Translations under genes and position numbers: made by a program | Assembly (NCBI GenBank): GCA_964613055.1 | Contig: CAZTGD010000021.1 | Coordinates: 1-32,654, forward strand | Source of the DNA: JAXGMQ01 sp964613055 | GTDB lineage: Bacteria; Caldisericota; Caldisericia; JAAYUI01 | Direction of reading: 5' to 3' | Length of the DNA: 32,654 nt | Shown here: positions 1 to 9,800 of the stretch, piece by piece | Layout: each line of letters opens with the position of its first letter | Numbering within the stretch: the stretch's first letter is position 1 | Notes under the pieces: model-generated | Seen by the model: only the letters and a program-made list of their open reading frames with translations | Databases searched by the model: none | Told to the model about the DNA's origin: nothing

Positions 1-225
1 ATAATATAATTAACGTATTTATACTATAATGTGATTATAGTAGATACTTATCAATTGATTACAAAGGCAAATATGTGAAATAGCACTCAGTATGTGAATT
101 TAGAATCTAAAAATGATGTTAGAACAAATATAGGAATAATCAGTATTTTGACATGTTCATATCAAATATCAATAGAAACCTTGCCTTGCCTTGCACCTTT
201 TTGGTTTATGTGCTAGTGTGAGGTC
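1..225. other. AT-rich leader upstream of the protease gene, no gene seen
   Basis: No convincing ORF or RNA gene is visible. TTGACA at 148-153 is a perfect -35 match. The best -10 candidates (AATAGA at 171-176 or TAGAAA at 173-178) are weak, so a promoter for the protease is plausible but not secure. A three-copy CCTTG tandem repeat lies at 179-193. A TGAGGT Shine-Dalgarno-like stretch (219-224) sits unusually close to the ATG at 226. Confidence 0.4.
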
Positions 226-3180
226 ATGAGAAAAATCATATCTGCTATCGTAATGATGGCTATTGTTGTTTGTGTGTTTCCGTTCTTATCGCAGGAGGTG
301 TCTGCAGAGAGCGTTAGTTCTTCTGAAATGTGCAGATATGTGGTAACTCTGGACGACTATTCAAGGTCCACTTTTTCTGAACCTTTGGTCGCAATGTCCC
401 ATTCTGTCTTCAAGACAAATCTCTCTTTAATATGTCAAGATGCCGACACCATATATGAATTCAATTCTGGATTGTCTGGTTTCTCAGTCAGTTGCTCACC
501 AGAATCAGCTAAAACAATTAGTGGATTTGATGGCGTCGAATCTGTTCATATGGTCAGATATGTCTACCCCCACCTGTTTGAGTCTGTTGAAACGACAGGC
601 GCTAGCGAAGTCTGGGATATGCTTGACGAATTGGATGGGAGCATAACGGGCGAAGGTGTTCTGGTTGGTATCATTGACACGGGCATTCATTATCACCATC
701 CCTCAATAAGTGATGGTTTCGGTCCAGAAAAAAGGGTATGTGTGGGTTATGATTTCTACAACATGGATCCTGATCCTTACCCAGATAATGACAGCTATCA
801 TGGTTCTCATTGTGCAGGAATTGTTGGAGCGAATGGTATGCCTGGAATCGCTTCAGGTGAGTCAACCCCAAAGGGTATAGCTCCAGGAGTTAAGTTAGGT
901 GCATACAAGGTATTTGGTGGGAGTGGAGGTGCCCCTTACGATGCAATAATGGCGGCGATTGAACAGGCGTATGAGGATGGGTGCGATATCGTCAACCTCA
1001 GTCTGGGAAGCGAATATGTTTGGGCTGATGAACCATACTGCAGGATGATTGATAACTTCGTTGACAAGGGCATGGTGGTTATTGCATCTGCAGGTAATGC
1101 TGGTAGGAATTCTCGCGAAGATCTCCCATTTCAGCTCAGTTCACCAGGAGGAGCAGATCATGCGATATGCGTTGCCGCAATTAACGATTCAGGCACCACA
1201 ATATTCTTTTACGGGGACTCCTACATAGAACCGGTTTTTATGAGCTATTCCAAAGGGGTAGATGATGAGATAATCGGTGACTTGGTTTACTGTGATATTG
1301 CCACTGAAGAACATGTCAAAAAACTCGACCTTGATGGTAAGATTGCCCTAGTTAAACGTGGTGACCTTACATTTTACGACAAGGCAAAAAACATTGAGAA
1401 TCAGGGAGCTGTCGCTTGTATAGTTTTCAACAACAAGAAGGGTTATTTCAGTGGAACACTCGGTTCAGACGATATAGGAATTCCAGTCATTTCAGTTTCA
1501 GACACACTAGGGGCAGAGCTGATGGAGTTGGAGGGCGAGACCTGCAAATTCATGAAGGATGACAGACTAGGATTGATGGCTGATTTTTCATCTGCCGGAC
1601 CCACAAACGACTACAGAATGAAACCAGATATGTCAGCGCCGGGAAAGCGAATACTCTCAACGGTTGGCAACGAAAGCTATATTCAAATGAGTGGCACCAG
1701 CATGGCTTCGCCCATGGTTGCGGGTGGAGCGGCTCTGATCAAACAGGCGCATCCTGATTGGTCTGCACACGACATAAGATCAGCTTTGATCAATTATTCC
1801 AAGCCACAGAAAGATTTGAAGGATAATTTTCACCAGATTCTGTCTCAGGGTACAGGAAGGATGTACCTTCCCTGGTCTGTAAATGCACGAACTCTATTCA
1901 AGCCAACATCATTGTCTGTTGGGTGGATAACAGAACCAGTGACTCAATCAATTACTGTGAAGAACACGACTGACTCAGAACTCATACTTAGCGTCAGTAT
2001 GCAAGAAAATGGCCTTGAGCCTATTAGTATTGGTGAATTGACGATTGATGAAGACTCGATAGACGACTTCGAAATTACGCTTGGCGAGAATACCGATGAA
2101 GGTCAACATGTTGGTTATCTGTTGTTTGACGATGGTGAAATTACCGCAAGAGTGCCTTATCTTTATTACATTGGTCAGCAACCCACAGTTGAAACCATGT
2201 CTCATATACAGGTACACACACCAGTTGTTTCACCCGACGACGATGAGAACCTTGAAAGGTTTAGGGCAAGAGTCAGTATAAACGAACCCGTTGCTGGAAT
2301 TGAATATGTTATGTTGGATGAAAACAGGAAAGTCGAAAAGATACTCGGTTATAGCTACGGATACATCTCTGGAGGTATGTGGGATTTCTCGTGGGATGGA
2401 ACAAGTGATCATGATTTTATTACAGAAGGCAAGCATTACTGGGAATTCTACACGATGGATTCTGGTCTTGATCCCACAGATAGCGATAGCTGGGTGAAGA
2501 ACGGAGAGTTTGAGTTCATCGTGACTACGACTCCATCCGAGGTTCAGATAGATGAACTGTCAGAAGTCATTTATAACGAGAGTGAATTTACTCTGACTGG
2601 GCGGATAATCGATCCTCTCCTTAGTGAATCAATGATGGGGGATGAAGGAATAATGACAGCCACACTCTATGGATTGGAGAACCCCACTCAGATTGAATTA
2701 ATGAGTGAAGGCAGATTTGAACTCGATTTACCTCTGTCTCCTGGCAAGAACAACTTCGGGATATATGTTGTAAATGCTGGTGAAATTGAATCCTTTGTTG
2801 AGTTTCAAGTTACTGCACTCTCTACAATGAATATCAAACTTGAAGAAATTCTGCTAGTTGACAGTGAACCAACATCGATTGATATCGTAATGAAAGATGA
2901 TGCACCATTTGTTTCCGCGAATTCACTTGTTGACATACAAAAACAGGTTGCAGTGGCTATTGAAGGTGAGAGGGTGTGTGTTCACCTGGGTCAGAGTTCG
3001 ATCACAATGATGATTGGGGAACCACTGATGATAACCGAAAATGGAGTGTCATTCTGTGAGAGGCCGTATGTTCTTGAAGATGAAGTAATGGTTCCAATCG
3101 AGGATCTGCTTGAGGGATTTGGTGCTGAATTCGATGAGAAGGAATCTTCCTGGACAATGGTGTGGGTGGAAAAACCATAG
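226..3180 (+). CDS. Secreted subtilisin-like serine protease (S8) with PA insert and C-terminal stalk domain
   Basis: This is an exported endopeptidase of the S8 family. A signal peptide covers residues 1-27 (MRK then a hydrophobic core, cut near VSA-ES). The catalytic triad is Asp151 (in IIDTGIH), His192 (HGSHCAG) and Ser492 (GTSMASP). The oxyanion Asn291 lies in SAGNAG. A protease-associated (PA) insert at about residues 340-445 (GKIALVKRGD) sits between Asn291 and Ser492, as in lactocepin/C5a-peptidase-like subtilases. Fn3-like beta domains follow, at about 560-655 and 660-900. The last 65 residues or so resemble a copper-amine-oxidase-N stalk domain (VPIEDLLEGFGAEF). The frame is closed by a stop just upstream, so ATG 226 is the longest possible start. 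The gene begins the surface block and lies 15 bases before the CvpA-like gene. Function as a protease is secure; substrates are unknown, but processing of neighbouring surface proteins is possible. Confidence 0.93.
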   Translation: MRKIISAIVMMAIVVCVFPFLSQEVSAESVSSSEMCRYVVTLDDYSRSTFSEPLVAMSHSVFKTNLSLICQDADTIYEFNSGLSGFSVSCSPESAKTISGFDGVESVHMVRYVYPHLFESVETTGASEVWDMLDELDGSITGEGVLVGIIDTGIHYHHPSISDGFGPEKRVCVGYDFYNMDPDPYPDNDSYHGSHCAGIVGANGMPGIASGESTPKGIAPGVKLGAYKVFGGSGGAPYDAIMAAIEQAYEDGCDIVNLSLGSEYVWADEPYCRMIDNFVDKGMVVIASAGNAGRNSREDLPFQLSSPGGADHAICVAAINDSGTTIFFYGDSYIEPVFMSYSKGVDDEIIGDLVYCDIATEEHVKKLDLDGKIALVKRGDLTFYDKAKNIENQGAVACIVFNNKKGYFSGTLGSDDIGIPVISVSDTLGAELMELEGETCKFMKDDRLGLMADFSSAGPTNDYRMKPDMSAPGKRILSTVGNESYIQMSGTSMASPMVAGGAALIKQAHPDWSAHDIRSALINYSKPQKDLKDNFHQILSQGTGRMYLPWSVNARTLFKPTSLSVGWITEPVTQSITVKNTTDSELILSVSMQENGLEPISIGELTIDEDSIDDFEITLGENTDEGQHVGYLLFDDGEITARVPYLYYIGQQPTVETMSHIQVHTPVVSPDDDENLERFRARVSINEPVAGIEYVMLDENRKVEKILGYSYGYISGGMWDFSWDGTSDHDFITEGKHYWEFYTMDSGLDPTDSDSWVKNGEFEFIVTTTPSEVQIDELSEVIYNESEFTLTGRIIDPLLSESMMGDEGIMTATLYGLENPTQIELMSEGRFELDLPLSPGKNNFGIYVVNAGEIESFVEFQVTALSTMNIKLEEILLVDSEPTSIDIVMKDDAPFVSANSLVDIQKQVAVAIEGERVCVHLGQSSITMMIGEPLMITENGVSFCERPYVLEDEVMVPIEDLLEGFGAEFDEKESSWTMVWVEKP

Positions 3181-3195
3181 GCAAAGGAGCCTGCT

Positions 3196-3894
3196 TTGAA
3201 CTGGATTGACATAATTATACTCGCACTTGCGGTTATCTTTGGATTGAAAGGTTATATGCTTGGTTTGTCAGGAGCTTTGCTTGGTGCTATAGCGACACTC
3301 ATTGGTTGGGTTTCAGCATTGCTTCTAGCCGCACCCATTAAGAATCTCCTTCAATCAGTCTTTGGTTGTGTGTCGGGTCTGGCTGGCTACATTGCGCCAG
3401 TTATCCCCGGAACACCCATCCAAGGTGGAGCGGATCCGGCGACAGTACTTACCGACTCTGGCCTTCCAGAGTGGAGCAAGGGTGTTTTGAGCAGGATAGT
3501 CGATCCTAACTACGTTGTAAACACGACATCGGACTTGGTCGCCTATTGGATTGCAAACGTTCTTATTGTTATCATCGTCTTCATTGTCCTCCTGATAGTC
3601 CTAGGATTCTTAGCAAGATATCTGATGAAGCAGGTTCATCTTGCTCTTCCCAAGGAAGGGTTCTTCCATGATTTTGACAAGGTGATCGGAGGATTGGTGT
3701 ACTTTTTCCTAGCTTTGTTTGTATCAGCGGGATTACTCGTTATTTTCTCGTCATTGTTCCCAGCTGGCGTAGCCAAAGGTTCTCCTGTGGGTGACTATGT
3801 CATGTCCTCTTTCTTTGGTGGACTCGTGTATTCAAACTTCCTGGGGGTGCAAACCATTTATGGGTCGTTACTCCGTTTCATTATTGGTTATTAG
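3196..3894 (+). CDS. CvpA-like membrane protein
   Basis: A 232-residue integral membrane protein that opens with NWIDIIILALAVIFGLKGY, the typical N-terminus of the CvpA (colicin V production) family. About four hydrophobic segments are visible, at roughly 5-20, 27-48, 110-135 and 160-185. A Gly/Pro-rich loop lies between the second and third. The start is TTG 3196, chosen because AAAGGAG (3184-3190) lies at correct spacing and no in-frame ATG precedes the conserved N-terminus. In other bacteria CvpA proteins are linked to envelope integrity and secretion; the exact biochemical role is not established. The 3' end overlaps the next gene by 35 bases, which suggests translational coupling with the SpoIID-like protein and a shared envelope role. 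Family assignment rests on the N-terminus and topology. Confidence 0.8.
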   Translation: MNWIDIIILALAVIFGLKGYMLGLSGALLGAIATLIGWVSALLLAAPIKNLLQSVFGCVSGLAGYIAPVIPGTPIQGGADPATVLTDSGLPEWSKGVLSRIVDPNYVVNTTSDLVAYWIANVLIVIIVFIVLLIVLGFLARYLMKQVHLALPKEGFFHDFDKVIGGLVYFFLALFVSAGLLVIFSSLFPAGVAKGSPVGDYVMSSFFGGLVYSNFLGVQTIYGSLLRFIIGY

Positions 3895-5260
3895 CGCCGT
3901 TATTCTTTGGGTGATTTTTGCTTACCCCAGTGGAGCAGAACAACTCGGTCAGGAGCCGATGATTCAAGTGTATATGGCAAAGAATCCAGAGCAATTCACG
4001 CTGGGAGCGACAGGTGGCTATAACATTAATGAATACGCTAGTGGTAAAACCCTATACTCAGGAAAAGATCAACTAAGCTGTACATTTTCAAGCTTGGAGT
4101 CAAGGAATTTTTCGATTTATATCGATACATTCTATTCTCGAGAAGATGCTAAAAGCTTTGCAAACATACTGCAGAATCGGTTTGACGAGGATATACCCAT
4201 CAAGATAAAATCGGAAGGAGAACTATTTCGGCTCGAGATGGGAGAGTTCGATAATGAGCAGGATGCTTTGGTATTTCTGGAGAAGTATTTCTCGGACATC
4301 CCAACATCCGAGCTTATAGGATCAGTTGGTCTTGAAATTCGTTTGGGCGATAAGCTTATATTCAGACCTCCAACGGGTATGGAGCTTATCAATCTTGTGT
4401 CAGTTGCCCCATCAGATGACGGTCTCGTTAAATACAACGACAAGAGATACCGAGGGGCGATTGTCATGTGCATGTGCGGTGAAGACTTTTATGTAGTCGG
4501 AAAACTGAAGATGGAAGATTATGTTAAAGGCGTAACGCCTGCAGAGATGCCTGCAAAATGGCATCTGGAAGCGGTAAAAGCACAGGCTGTATGCGCAAGG
4601 ACGTACGCCATGAGGTATGATTACGACAGTAATCCCCCAGCGTATGACATATGTAAAACTCAACAATGCCAGGTGTATATCGGTTATGAACATGAACATG
4701 AAAACAGCAATCTGGCTGTCGACCAGACTCGAGGTGAAGTGGCAGTATATGATGGAGAACTCATTGGCACATACTTTCACTCAACATCTGGTGGTATGAC
4801 GGAGAATTCTGAAAACGTTTGGGTAGAACCACTTCCTTATCTCAAAGGTGTTGAATCGCCTGGTGAAGAGATTTCTTCAGGACATACATGGATGCATTTG
4901 TACTCAAATGAGGATTTCTCAAGAAGGATTTATAAAGCCGGAAAGAAAGACATTGGTCAGGTTTATGCGTGGAGCGATGTAAAACGTGGTGTGTCTCCGC
5001 GTGTTACAAGTTGTCAGTTCTCTGGCACGGATGGTAAGGTTCAGTTGAGTGGAAGCAAAGTCCAGTATTACCTCGATCTAGAGGATAGGTGGATTGATGT
5101 GTTGTTCATTCCAGGCAAGGTGGTCGTGGTTGGTCATGGCTATGGTCATGGTGTTGGTCTTTCGCAGTACGGAGCAAGGGCTAGAGCGATCGAAGGCATG
5201 AACTACAAGCAGATACTCAAACACTACTACACGGGAATTGACGTTGTAAAGTGGTATTAA
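3860..5260 (+). CDS. Exported SPOR + SpoIID/LytB-domain peptidoglycan protein
   Basis: A 466-residue exported protein. I start it at ATG 3860, preceded by GGGGGT. The reading frame is open further upstream, but the residues there are out-of-frame shadow of the CvpA gene, whereas MGRYSVSLLVISAVILW begins a good signal peptide. A SPOR-like segment (about 83-145, with SIYIDTF and GEFDNEQDAL) would bind denuded glycan strands. The SpoIID/LytB domain fills about 200-466. Its signatures are the predicted catalytic Glu229 in PAEMP, AVKAQAVCARTYA, a CxxxxxCQVY pair like the metal-binding cysteines of SpoIID, STSGGMTENSENVW, and GHGVGLSQYGA near the end. SpoIID is a lytic transglycosylase in sporulating Bacillota, and relatives act on cell walls in non-sporulating bacteria. 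No other sporulation gene is present, so wall remodelling is the safer reading. Confidence 0.9.
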   Translation: MGRYSVSLLVISAVILWVIFAYPSGAEQLGQEPMIQVYMAKNPEQFTLGATGGYNINEYASGKTLYSGKDQLSCTFSSLESRNFSIYIDTFYSREDAKSFANILQNRFDEDIPIKIKSEGELFRLEMGEFDNEQDALVFLEKYFSDIPTSELIGSVGLEIRLGDKLIFRPPTGMELINLVSVAPSDDGLVKYNDKRYRGAIVMCMCGEDFYVVGKLKMEDYVKGVTPAEMPAKWHLEAVKAQAVCARTYAMRYDYDSNPPAYDICKTQQCQVYIGYEHEHENSNLAVDQTRGEVAVYDGELIGTYFHSTSGGMTENSENVWVEPLPYLKGVESPGEEISSGHTWMHLYSNEDFSRRIYKAGKKDIGQVYAWSDVKRGVSPRVTSCQFSGTDGKVQLSGSKVQYYLDLEDRWIDVLFIPGKVVVVGHGYGHGVGLSQYGARARAIEGMNYKQILKHYYTGIDVVKWY

Positions 5261-5303
5261 ACCACATATATCTATACATGTATTTATGAAGGTGAAAGGG
5301 GGC

Positions 5304-6791
5304 ATGATGAGAAGAATGACCGTCCTAACGATAGCGCTTGTGATCTTGGCGACCTTCCTTCCAAACGGAGGGTTAATCAATGCAGGCGCAATTAATCCGG
5401 TGCTGACTATCTCACCACAAATGGATATGGTTCCAGTTGGTTCAAGTGTGATCGTTGAGGTGAGACTAGTGGATGCGCCTTTCTCATATGGTCTCTCATG
5501 TCAGATCGAATACGATACTCAGTCCATCGAGATTGACCAAGACAACATCATCGAGGGTGAGTATTACCGCCAGGATGGAGACGAAACGGTGTTTACCAAA
5601 TATGTCGATGATTCCAAAAATGTTGGAAGACTCAATATAGGGGTAACACGTTTCAGAGAAAGTGGTCCTATCGCTGGCAGTGGCATAGTGTTTTATTTTG
5701 AGGCTAAGTGTAAATTTGTTGGAGAAGTAGCACTTGCATTCGGCAATGCCCATATTATGGACATAAGATACCAGCAGGGAGAAGCGTTTTTCGAAGAGGT
5801 TCCCTGCCGTGTTGAAGAGGGTTTTGTCAACTGTGTAGCAAAGGACAATGAACCGCCAAAGGTGACTATTGTAAAAACACCACCCCCTGAAACCAATAAC
5901 CATATTGGTGAGTATGAATGGAATGCAACCGATGACAGCACTCCACCCGACAGAATTCAGTTTTCATACAAACTCGAAGATCCAATTGCAGGTGGCAAAT
6001 GGTCTAATTGGGAATACAGAACAGAGGCGGCTGTCACATTCCTGCGAGAGGGCAAGAACTGCTTCTATGTCAAGGCAAGAGACGAACGCGGAAATCAATC
6101 TAATCCAGTCTTTGTATGCAACCAGTTCGATATCACAGGGCCGAAACTCGAGTTACAACCCATACCAAATGAGGTATACGACCAGACACTTGAGATATGT
6201 GGACTCACTGACCCACCTGAAACGGGGATCACACTGCTGATGAACGGTGTAATGGTTCCACTCAATAGCGATGGTCAGTTCTGCAAGACTCAGCATCTTT
6301 ACCCTGGAACCAACACCATTCATGTATCGGCAACAGACAGAGCTGGTAATATGAAGCAGGAATACTTCACAACCAACTATGTAATAAAAACTGTTGTTGA
6401 GATGTGGATCAATAATTCAAATGTTTTGATCAACGGCAAGAACAGGGTTTGCGATCCTGCACCCCTTATTATCAGTGGTAGAACGATGGTCCCGATGAGG
6501 TTTATCAGTGAAGCTTTTGGTATGGACGTTGATTGGATTGCAGACTCAAAGCAGGTCAATGTCACATGGACTGAAACTGTGGCTGGTCAGAAATTCAGCC
6601 ACAAACTGATGATGTGGATCGGTAAAAAAACATACAATATTGATGGTCGAACCGATGTAATGGACGTTCCACCTCAAATCGTCCAGAGCAGAACGATGGT
6701 CCCACTAAGATTCATTGGTGAAGCGTTTGGTGCTGAATTCAAATGGGATGGTAACGAGAGAAAAGTTACCTTTGAATACGTAAACAGATAG
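5304..6791 (+). CDS. Exported cohesin-domain protein with two C-terminal stalk domains
   Basis: A 495-residue exported protein. ATG 5304 is preferred over the in-frame ATG 5286 because AAGGTGA (5289-5295) is correctly spaced before 5304 and the signal peptide then starts with MMRRMTV. Residues 33 to about 178 read as a cohesin: a VxVGSSVIVEV strand, then YDTQSIEI, then the GPIAGSGIVFYFEAKC strand. A middle region (about 180-360) looks like two Ig-like domains (DNEPPKVTI; YPGTNTIHVSATDRAGN). Two stalk domains (PF07833-like) follow at about 366-430 and 435-493, each with a RTMVPxRFIxEAFG core. Nine cysteines are spread through the mature part. Cohesins bind dockerins; the next gene, 16 bases downstream, ends in a dockerin, so the two products may pair. 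This is not a cellulosomal scaffoldin: no carbohydrate-binding or glycosidase module is seen. Confidence 0.85.
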   Translation: MMRRMTVLTIALVILATFLPNGGLINAGAINPVLTISPQMDMVPVGSSVIVEVRLVDAPFSYGLSCQIEYDTQSIEIDQDNIIEGEYYRQDGDETVFTKYVDDSKNVGRLNIGVTRFRESGPIAGSGIVFYFEAKCKFVGEVALAFGNAHIMDIRYQQGEAFFEEVPCRVEEGFVNCVAKDNEPPKVTIVKTPPPETNNHIGEYEWNATDDSTPPDRIQFSYKLEDPIAGGKWSNWEYRTEAAVTFLREGKNCFYVKARDERGNQSNPVFVCNQFDITGPKLELQPIPNEVYDQTLEICGLTDPPETGITLLMNGVMVPLNSDGQFCKTQHLYPGTNTIHVSATDRAGNMKQEYFTTNYVIKTVVEMWINNSNVLINGKNRVCDPAPLIISGRTMVPMRFISEAFGMDVDWIADSKQVNVTWTETVAGQKFSHKLMMWIGKKTYNIDGRTDVMDVPPQIVQSRTMVPLRFIGEAFGAEFKWDGNERKVTFEYVNR

Positions 6792-6807
6792 AAAGGTTGG
6801 GCAAATC

Positions 6808-9800
6808 ATGAAGAATAAGATTCTATCAATAGTATTGATGATAATGCTTGCAACATCAGGTTTGATTGCAAGTCCGACTGTCAAAGACATTTCAGCCGCA
6901 AGTGGAAGTGACTGCTTTGCAACATACAAAGGTGACAACCATCGAGATGGTGTTTACAGCGGAACTCAGATAAATGCCTCTGGTCTCATACAAACCTGGG
7001 AGTACAAGGGGGATGCGAACCTCACCAATTCACCAGCTGTGTGTGGTAACAGGGTTTTCCTTGCCGAGAACAGTCGAATGATGACCTGTATAGACAATCT
7101 CACAGGAAAGACGCTGTGGCAGGTCGAAGAGCTGAAAAACTTCCCAGTTTCATGCCCTTCCGTCTACCTTGGTGACCAACAGCAGATGGTCTTTCTGGCA
7201 ACCGGCGGACAGATTGAACGAGAATCTGTGCTGTATTGCTTTGACGCAAACACCGGTACAGAGCTGTGGAAATGGGAACCAAACAGGACTGGTACAGCCG
7301 GCCAGATTTGCACGGGACCAACTATCGTAACGTATGAAGACGGACTCGATCTTGGTCAGGTCTGGATTATCATCGGGGTAAATGTTAGTGGTGGTACAGC
7401 CCTATTCGCACTTGACGCCAAAACTGGTGTTAAGCAGTGGGGCGGTTCTGGTATTGGTTTAGGTAGTGTAGCCAAGGCAGATCCCGTTATAGCTGAGGGT
7501 AAGATTTTCCACCTCACTACAGACGGTCTTCTCCATATCCTTGAACTTAAAACAAGAAAAATCATTTCTCAGACCATGCTCGATGACGAAAATACATACG
7601 AATTTCACAATACTCCCGCATATGCCAACGGTATTCTCTACTGTGCATCAAGGGGTAAGCTCAACTCAAGTGAGAAGGGCAAGATCTACATGGTCGAGAC
7701 TGCCACAGGCAATGTGCTTGATAACACCTTTGGTATAGACCAGTTCAACAACGCTGGACCATCTATCTATACAAATGAAGACGATACCAGTGTTTTGATA
7801 GGTTCCGATACCGGTCACATCTATCTCTTTGACGGTGACGATCTGACCATGAAGTACAATGTAAACATTGGGAAGCCCGTCACTACGGACATAATTATTT
7901 CAGGGAAATATGGATTGTTAGGTGCCGCCAGAACATTCATGGCGATAAACATTGAGACCGGTAGTACTATGTTCTCGCAGGTTCTGGGCAATACGATTGC
8001 GATGCACCCTGTGCCTTGTGCTGGCATGGTATATATCCCATGTTATGATTCCAGGCTGTATGCGTTCTCTGACCATGATGATTTTGTGCTGGACGTGCTA
8101 CCTAGAACAGATGCCATATACCCAAGCAATAAACGTTCCTATAAGGTTGTGGTCACATCAACGATGGAATTCGACTCCCCCATGGTACTTAGAGTTTCTG
8201 GATTGCCCAACACATTAAAGGCTTCATTCAGTGAACCCTTTGTATATCCCGGACTCGATGAACAGGAGGTTGAGCTGACCATCGAAGCGACCGAGAACGC
8301 TCAACCTGGAAACTACATATGTAACATCATTGGTGTACTACTCGGCAGAGAAAAAAATACCATTCTCCAGATTCAGGTTCTTCCTCCGTTAACGGGCGAT
8401 TTCAAGTTGAGCGTCAGTATGGATCAGCTCAATCCCCCCAGGGAGATTGAGGCGGGTGATTCAATCTCCTATCAGATCAAGGTTGAATCGATTGGTGGGT
8501 TTTCAGCGGATATCTCCTTCTACGTTAATGAGTCAACACTACCTTCCTACATTGATGTAGATTTTATGCCAACCAACCTCATACCTGATGGTTATGTAAC
8601 CGCTATCATCAGTACAGATACATCGACACAAGCGGATAAATATGATATTGAGATACAGGGGCATGCTGGTGGAAAGGTAAGAACGACATCCGTTCACTTC
8701 ACCGTTGGCGGATTCGATACCGATGACTGGCCCATGTTCCAGCATGACAAATTCAGAACAGGAGCGGTGAAGGAACCATTCCCGACCAATCCTGAGTTGA
8801 GATTCTCGATGTATGTGCCTGACGCCTTTAACCTTGATTGGGAGGGTGTGAGAATAAGAACTCAGCCTATTGTTGCGTTGGGGAAGGTTTATGTTGTTGG
8901 TGAGTGGCTGGCAGATGAGGGAACACAAGATGAATTAAATGAGATCCATGAATCGGCAATATTCGCTTTGGATTCAACCACCGGCGAAGGATTATGGTAC
9001 TACAAATTCAATAAATCACTTGATGTGGATCGATTTGATAAGCGGGATGATCTCAGTGAGCCTGTGATGTCAACCCCAGCTGTAGACGTCGAAACGGGTA
9101 AGCTATACGTGGGGTCAATTGACGGTCACGCATACTGCCTTGACGCAGAGACGGGTCAGAAGATATGGAGCAGGAGAACGGATCCAATAAGTGCTATCAG
9201 GTCACCGATACTACTACTACATCCGGATGACGAGGGTATCAACTCAAAGATGGTTTTCTTCGCTTCCAGAATGGGTGTTGTGTACGCATTCTCAGGAACT
9301 GAAGATGACAAGAAGTTGTGGGAGAAAAACCTGCCCGGTCACGTTATAAGTGGACTGACATATGGATACAACCGTAAAGAAAATACTGGTATGGTATTGG
9401 TTCCATGCCATGATGGTTTGGTATATGCGCTCAAGATATCAAACGGTGCCGAGGTTTGGAAAGCGAGTGTTTACAACAATGAAGGGATTGGAACTATAGC
9501 TGTAGATCATGACAAGGGAGATTGGTACATAGGCGGTATGATGGGTGAAAAACATGAGTGTTGGAGAAGATCTCAACTTCAGTACAGAGACCTTTCAAAT
9601 GGTGACCAACATAACTTTAGAGCTACGTGGGGTCCCATTGCAGGTTCGCCTGCCCTGTTCACCAATCCAACCGGACTCACTACATGCCATGTAAATCCCA
9701 ACCATGGTATCACAAATGATTACTCAACAAGGACAACAGTGCTCTGGAGATTGGAGAATGAGAATCTTACCAATCTGCTGGACAGGAATGGAAGAGCTCT

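Noticed and set aside
179..193. Three-copy CCTTG tandem repeat upstream of the protease gene
   Set aside because: It is too short to be meaningful alone; it could pair weakly with the GAGGT before the ATG, but the pairing includes a G-U and only five bases.
3791..3859. In-frame extension of the SpoIID gene
   Set aside because: It reads as shadow of the CvpA gene and would bury the signal peptide; ATG 3860 has a GGGGGT before it.
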